Under the pieces are notes generated by a model. The model was given only the letters and a program-made list of their open reading frames with translations. It made no database searches and was not told where the DNA came from. Positions 60,116-64,000 of a stretch of DNA of 64,000 bases are shown in pieces (the first letter of the stretch is position 1; each line of letters opens with the position of its first letter). This stretch comes from Streptomyces pacificus (GTDB lineage Bacteria; Actinomycetota; Actinomycetes; Streptomycetales; Streptomycetaceae): assembly GCF_011766325.1 (NCBI RefSeq), contig NZ_BLLG01000025.1, positions 1 to 64,000 on the forward strand, written 5' to 3'. A program made the translations under genes and the position numbers.

Positions 60116-62344
60116 TTGAGAACCGCGCACCGCACCTGCCCCCTCTGCGACGCCGTCTGCGGACTGCGGATCGAGCTCGACGACGACCGCGTCACCGGCG
60201 TCCGCGGCGACCCCGACGACCCGTTCTCCCAGGGCTACGTCTGCCCCAAGGGCGCCAGCCTGGGCCGGATCGACGAGGACCCCGACCGGCTGCGCACGCC
60301 GATGATCCGCACCGGCGACCAGTGGCGCGAGGCCACCTGGGACGAGGCGTTCCGAGCCGTCGAGAAGGGCCTGACGGGCGTCTTCGAGAAGCACGGCCGC
60401 CAGTCCGTCGCCGCCTACTTCGGCAACCCGACCTTCCACACCATGGGCGGCATCTTCTACCGCGGGCCGCTCTCGCAGTCCCTGGGCACCACCAATCTCT
60501 ACAGCGCCGGCACCATCGACCAGATGCCCAAGCACGTCTCCTGCGGCCTGATGTTCGGCAACGCCATGGCGATCTCCGTGCCCGACCTGGACCGCACCGA
60601 CCACCTCCTGGTCATCGGCGCCAACCCGGCCGAGTCGCATGGCTCGCTGTGCGCCGCCCCCGACTTTCCCGGCCGGCTGAAGGCGATCCGGGCGCGCGGC
60701 GGCCGGATCGTCGTCCTCGACCCGCGCCGCACCCGCACCGCCGACCTCGCCGACGAGCATGTCTTCGTCCGGCCCGGCACCGACGCCCTGCTGCTGTTCG
60801 CCCTCGTCCACACGCTGTTCGCGGAGGACCTCACCACCGTACGCGTCGAGACCGAAGGGCTCGGGGAGCTGCGGGCGCACGCCGCCCCCTTCACCCCCGA
60901 CGCGGTGTCCGCCGCGACCGGGGTGCCCGCCGCGACCATCGTCCGGCTCGCCCGCGAACTCGCCTCCGCGCCCACCGCCGCCGTCTACACCCGCATGGGC
61001 ACCAGCACCGCCGACTTCGGCACCCTCACCCAGTACCTGGTGGACGTGCTCAACACCCTCACCGGCAACCTCGACCGTCCCGGCGGCGTCATGTTCACCC
61101 GCCCCGCCACCCTCGAGGTGCCCTGGGGCCCGCGCCCCTTCACCTCGGGCCGCTGGCACAGCCGGGTGCGGCAACTGCCGGAGGCCCTCGGGGAACTGCC
61201 CGTCGCGACCCTCGCCGACGAGATGGAGACCCCAGGCGAGGGGCAGGTCAGGGCGCTGATCTGCGTGGCCGGGAACCTCGTCCTGTCCGCGCCCAACGGC
61301 CCCCGTCTGGGACGGGCCCTCGACGGCCTGGACTTCATGGTCTGCGTCGACCCGTACCTGAACGAGACCACCCGGCGCGCCCACGTCATCCTGCCGCCAC
61401 CGCGCATGATGCAGATGCCGCACTACGACCTGCTGCTGCTCACCGTCACCGTGCGCAACTACACCCGGTTCTCGCCACCGGTCCTCCCGCTCGAGCCCGG
61501 GCAGCTCTCCGAGGCGGAGATCATGGCCCGGCTCTGCCTGATCGCCGCCGGCCGGGGCGCCGACGCCGACCCCGCCGCGGTCGACGAGATGGTGCTCGGC
61601 GAGCTCCTCGGCGCCGGGGCCCAGATCCCCGGCTCCCCCTTCGAGGGCATGGAGGCCGCCGAGGCCCGCGCCCTGCTCGACGGCGACAGCGGCCCCGAAC
61701 TGATGCTCGACGCGATGCTGCGCCTCGGCCCGTACGGGCTCTCCCTCGCCGAACTGCGGGAGCACCCCCACGGGATCGACCTCGGCCCGCTCAAGCCGCG
61801 GCTGAAGGAGGTGCTCGGCACGGAGTCGGGACTCGTCCGGCTCGCCCCCGCCGAGCTGGGCGGGGAGATCGGCCGGCTGCGCAAGCGGCTCGCCGCCCCG
61901 GCCCCGCCGATGGTCCTCATCGGCAGGCGCCAGCTCCGCTCCAACAACAGCTGGCTGCACAACATCCCGTCGCTGATGGGCGGCAGCAACCGGTGCACGC
62001 TGCACATCCACCCCGACGACCTGGCCCGGCTCGGTCTGGACACCCACGCGAGGGTCGTCTCCGCCACCGGCGACCTGGTCGTGCCCGTCGAGCCCGACGA
62101 CCGCATCATGCCGGGCGTCGTCAGCCTGCCCCACGGCTGGGGACACGCCGGGTCGGCGCAGCGCACCGCCTCGCTTCACCCGGGCGTGAACGCCAACGCC
62201 CTCACCGACGACTCCGCGACCGACGCGCTGTCCGGCAACGCCGTCTTCAACGGTGCCCCGGTCACGGTCGCCCCCGCCCCGGCTCCCGCCGGCACCGGCA
62301 GGGCCGCCCCGCATCGGGTCCCGCTCCCGGTCGTCGCGGCCTGA
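60116..62344 (+). CDS. Molybdopterin oxidoreductase, DMSO-reductase/formate dehydrogenase family
   Basis: A 742-residue bis-molybdopterin-guanine-dinucleotide enzyme. The N-terminal [4Fe-4S] site has C8, C11, C15 and C43 (CPLCDAVC, VCPKG). Cofactor-binding blocks include GANPAESH, VLDPRRTRTADLADEHVFVRPGTDALLLFAL, GNLDRPGGVMF and, at the C-terminus, RSNNSWLHNIP, HGWGHAGS and NALTDDSATDALSGNA. A Cys in HVSCGLMFG could be the molybdenum ligand, but this is uncertain. No Tat signal is present, so the enzyme is cytoplasmic. The TTG at 60116 is chosen because TGGAG lies 5 bases upstream and the Cys motif begins at once. Substrate unknown. It is not part of the usual enediyne gene set. Confidence 0.85.
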   Translation: MRTAHRTCPLCDAVCGLRIELDDDRVTGVRGDPDDPFSQGYVCPKGASLGRIDEDPDRLRTPMIRTGDQWREATWDEAFRAVEKGLTGVFEKHGRQSVAAYFGNPTFHTMGGIFYRGPLSQSLGTTNLYSAGTIDQMPKHVSCGLMFGNAMAISVPDLDRTDHLLVIGANPAESHGSLCAAPDFPGRLKAIRARGGRIVVLDPRRTRTADLADEHVFVRPGTDALLLFALVHTLFAEDLTTVRVETEGLGELRAHAAPFTPDAVSAATGVPAATIVRLARELASAPTAAVYTRMGTSTADFGTLTQYLVDVLNTLTGNLDRPGGVMFTRPATLEVPWGPRPFTSGRWHSRVRQLPEALGELPVATLADEMETPGEGQVRALICVAGNLVLSAPNGPRLGRALDGLDFMVCVDPYLNETTRRAHVILPPPRMMQMPHYDLLLLTVTVRNYTRFSPPVLPLEPGQLSEAEIMARLCLIAAGRGADADPAAVDEMVLGELLGAGAQIPGSPFEGMEAAEARALLDGDSGPELMLDAMLRLGPYGLSLAELREHPHGIDLGPLKPRLKEVLGTESGLVRLAPAELGGEIGRLRKRLAAPAPPMVLIGRRQLRSNNSWLHNIPSLMGGSNRCTLHIHPDDLARLGLDTHARVVSATGDLVVPVEPDDRIMPGVVSLPHGWGHAGSAQRTASLHPGVNANALTDDSATDALSGNAVFNGAPVTVAPAPAPAGTGRAAPHRVPLPVVAA

Positions 62345-62381
62345 CGCCGTTCCCCCGCCCCGCCCCCCGACTGGAGGACCC

Positions 62382-63725
62382 ATGCATCCCGCCCAGGACG
62401 ACGCCGTCGTCATCGAGGCATGGCTGTCCGAGTTCCCGTTCCCCGACTTCCTGGAGCCGGTCAGGGAACGCGCCCGGGAGTTCGAGAAGGCACACCCCGG
62501 CCACCGGATCGATATCCGCGGCTTCTCCTACCAGGAACTCCCCGACGCGATCGCCCGGGCGGCGGCCGAGGGCCGGGCCCCCGCGATCGCCACCTACTAC
62601 GCCGGAGCCTCGCAGCTGGCGCGCGACGCCCGCGCCCGGGACGGCAGCCCGCTCTTCGTCTCCGTGGAGAAGGCCGTCGCCGGACGTGCGGAGATCCTCG
62701 GCGAGGCGGTCGTCCTCGACGACTTCCTGCCGGGCGTACGCGAGTACTACACCGTCGACGGCGACTTCGCGACGATGCCGCTGACCCTCTCGACCATGCT
62801 GCTGTACGCCAACACCACAGTGCTGCGCCGCGCCGGGGTCGCCGCCGCGCCCCGGACCTGGGAGGACACCACGGCCGCGTGCGAGGCCGTTGCCCGCCTC
62901 GCCGGCGGCCCCCGGCACGGCATCGCCTGGCCCGTCGACGGCAAGTTCCTGCAGCACGCGGTCGCCCAGCAGGGCGCCCTGCTCGCGGACGCGGGCAACG
63001 GGCGGCACGGCCGGGCCACCCGCATCGACCTGGCCTCCGACGCGGTGAAGGCGTACGTGGACTGGTGGCGCGGCCTGCACCGGGCCGGGCACTACCTGCA
63101 CACCGGCGTGCAGGAGGACTGGGCCGGCACCTTCAGGGCCTTCGCCGACCAGGAGGTGGCCCTGCGGCTGAGCTCGTCCTTCGACGCCAACTACATGGTG
63201 CGGGCGGCGGCCGCCGCCGGCTTCGACATCGAGGTCGGCGTCCTGCCCCGCAACGGTGCTCTGCCCTGCGCCGGCAACTGGATCGGCGGGGACTCGCTGT
63301 GGCTCGCGGACGGCCTCGACGCGGCGACCCGGGACGGCGCGCTGGCGTTCATGCAGTACCTGAACAGCCCCCGCGCGGCGGCCGCCTGGCACCAGGCCAG
63401 CGGCTCCGCCCCGGCGACGTACGGATGCATCGCCCTGCTGGAGGAGGAGGGCTGGTTCGACGCGCACCCGCACCACCGGGCCACGAGCGAGCAGCTCGGA
63501 TTGCGCGCCGGCCCGCCCGAGGCGCACGGCGCGGTGCTGGGCGCGTTCCATGCGGTGCAGATCGTGTTCATGGCCGCGATGGAGGAGATCCTGACCGAGG
63601 GCGCCGACCCGGACGCCCGCCTCGCCCGGGCCACCGCCGAAGCCCAGGGGCACCTCGACGCGTACAACGCCTACGCGCTCGGGACCGGCCCGGAGACCCC
63701 CGACTGCCTCACGGTCCGCATCTGA
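62382..63725 (+). CDS. Extracellular-type solute-binding protein homologue lacking a signal peptide
   Basis: A 447-residue protein with the periplasmic binding fold of carbohydrate or glycerol-phosphate ABC systems (EAWLSEFPFPDFLEPV, ATMPLTLSTMLLYANTTVLRRAGV, WEDTTAACEAVARLAGG, DQEVALRLSSSFDANYMV, LAFMQYLNSPRAAAAWHQASG). The N-terminus is short, acidic and without a hydrophobic segment or lipobox, and no permease or ATPase genes lie beside it. A cytoplasmic role, such as binding a biosynthetic intermediate, is therefore possible. The ATG at 62382 follows GGAGGAC. It is 37 bases after the molybdoenzyme gene and is probably co-transcribed with it. Confidence 0.83.
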   Translation: MHPAQDDAVVIEAWLSEFPFPDFLEPVRERAREFEKAHPGHRIDIRGFSYQELPDAIARAAAEGRAPAIATYYAGASQLARDARARDGSPLFVSVEKAVAGRAEILGEAVVLDDFLPGVREYYTVDGDFATMPLTLSTMLLYANTTVLRRAGVAAAPRTWEDTTAACEAVARLAGGPRHGIAWPVDGKFLQHAVAQQGALLADAGNGRHGRATRIDLASDAVKAYVDWWRGLHRAGHYLHTGVQEDWAGTFRAFADQEVALRLSSSFDANYMVRAAAAAGFDIEVGVLPRNGALPCAGNWIGGDSLWLADGLDAATRDGALAFMQYLNSPRAAAAWHQASGSAPATYGCIALLEEEGWFDAHPHHRATSEQLGLRAGPPEAHGAVLGAFHAVQIVFMAAMEEILTEGADPDARLARATAEAQGHLDAYNAYALGTGPETPDCLTVRI

Positions 63726-63726
63726 C

Positions 63727-64000
63727 CGGCGCGGCGTCGTCGGGAACGGGACGGATCTCACGGGGTTGCCGGACGGCGTGATCGCGGTGGAACTGGATGA
63801 GAACCTCGGGGTGCCAAGTGGCCGCAACGTCGCTTGGCAGCGCCTGCGCGAGTTCGGTGACGTGGACGTGCTCGTGGACCTGGACGACGACGGGCTCCTG
63901 ATCGACACAGGCGTGTTCCGGCGGATCGCGGACCTGTACTGGGCGGACCCCCATTTGGGCATCCTCAGTTTCCGGATCGCGGACGAGACCGGCACAACCC
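63727..64000 (+). pseudogene. Family-2 glycosyltransferase fragment lacking its N-terminus
   Basis: In one plus-strand frame, from just after the previous stop to the window end, the sequence reads VVGNGTDLTGLPDGV, VELDENLGVPSGRNVAW and DVLVDLDDDGLL. This is the middle of a family-2 glycosyltransferase with its metal-binding acidic motif. The usual start of about 30-40 residues is missing and no start codon with a ribosome binding site is present. The gene was probably truncated when the enediyne cluster was joined to this DNA. It continues past the window. Confidence 0.6.

Overview
The window is very high-GC actinobacterial DNA, almost certainly Streptomyces or a close relative. It shows GC-biased third codon positions, GTG/TTG starts, ATGA/GTGA overlaps between genes, A-factor (gamma-butyrolactone) signalling genes and a telomere-associated Tap protein. 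Tap together with a ParA/ParB pair and an iteron-like array argues for a linear plasmid or a plasmid-derived chromosome arm. This is inferred from gene content; no telomere is visible.

Layout. (1) About 1-4.6 kb, minus strand: an overlapping Tn7-like transposition operon, tnsA-tnsB-tnsC/tniB-tniQ, with a truncated TniQ and a palindrome directly upstream of tnsA. (2) 4.8-9.6 kb, plus strand: a two-gene predicted conflict (defence) system, a Trypco1/CU044_2847 protein and a 1481-residue trypsin / STAND NTPase / transmembrane / WD40 effector with 16 nearly identical WD40 blades. It is bracketed by an imperfect 37-bp direct repeat. (3) 9.8-18.1 kb, replicon maintenance: tap (no tpg beside it), parA-parB with five 13-bp palindromes as candidate centromere sites, a DUF6008-type membrane protein, and a winged-helix/zinc-ribbon plasmid protein preceded by a 12-unit iteron-like tandem array. 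(4) 18.4-24.5 kb, signalling and regulation: an AfsA-type butyrolactone synthase divergent from a ScbR-type receptor, a HAD phosphatase, an SDR reductase, a second TetR regulator, a transposase-like protein that has lost its first catalytic Asp, and an HxlR regulator.

(5) 24.6-63.7 kb: an enediyne biosynthetic cluster. The core cassette is two DUF1702/UnbL-type proteins, an ASPIC/UnbV protein, UnbU, the iterative PKS PksE and its thioesterase, followed in tight coupling by a flavin reductase and a P450. AraC and StrR-like regulators are next. Tailoring genes follow: DUF5987 plus GMC oxidoreductase, a TIGR03084 protein, a TyrA-type dehydrogenase, a free-standing PCP, a PhyH dioxygenase, a second P450, an SgcJ-like protein, two acyl-CoA-dehydrogenase-fold flavoenzymes and an FAD monooxygenase. 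A C-1027-like beta-tyrosine arm is present: MIO aminomutase (SgcC4-like), adenylation enzyme (SgcC1-like), PCP (SgcC2-like), two-component phenol hydroxylase (SgcC-like) and free-standing condensation enzyme (SgcC5-like). The predicted product is an enediyne core esterified or amidated with a hydroxylated beta-tyrosine. No halogenase, apoprotein, epoxide hydrolase, sugar pathway or efflux pump is recognised in the window.

(6) The right edge carries a molybdopterin oxidoreductase, a solute-binding-protein homologue without a signal peptide, and a headless family-2 glycosyltransferase fragment that marks a probable recombination junction.
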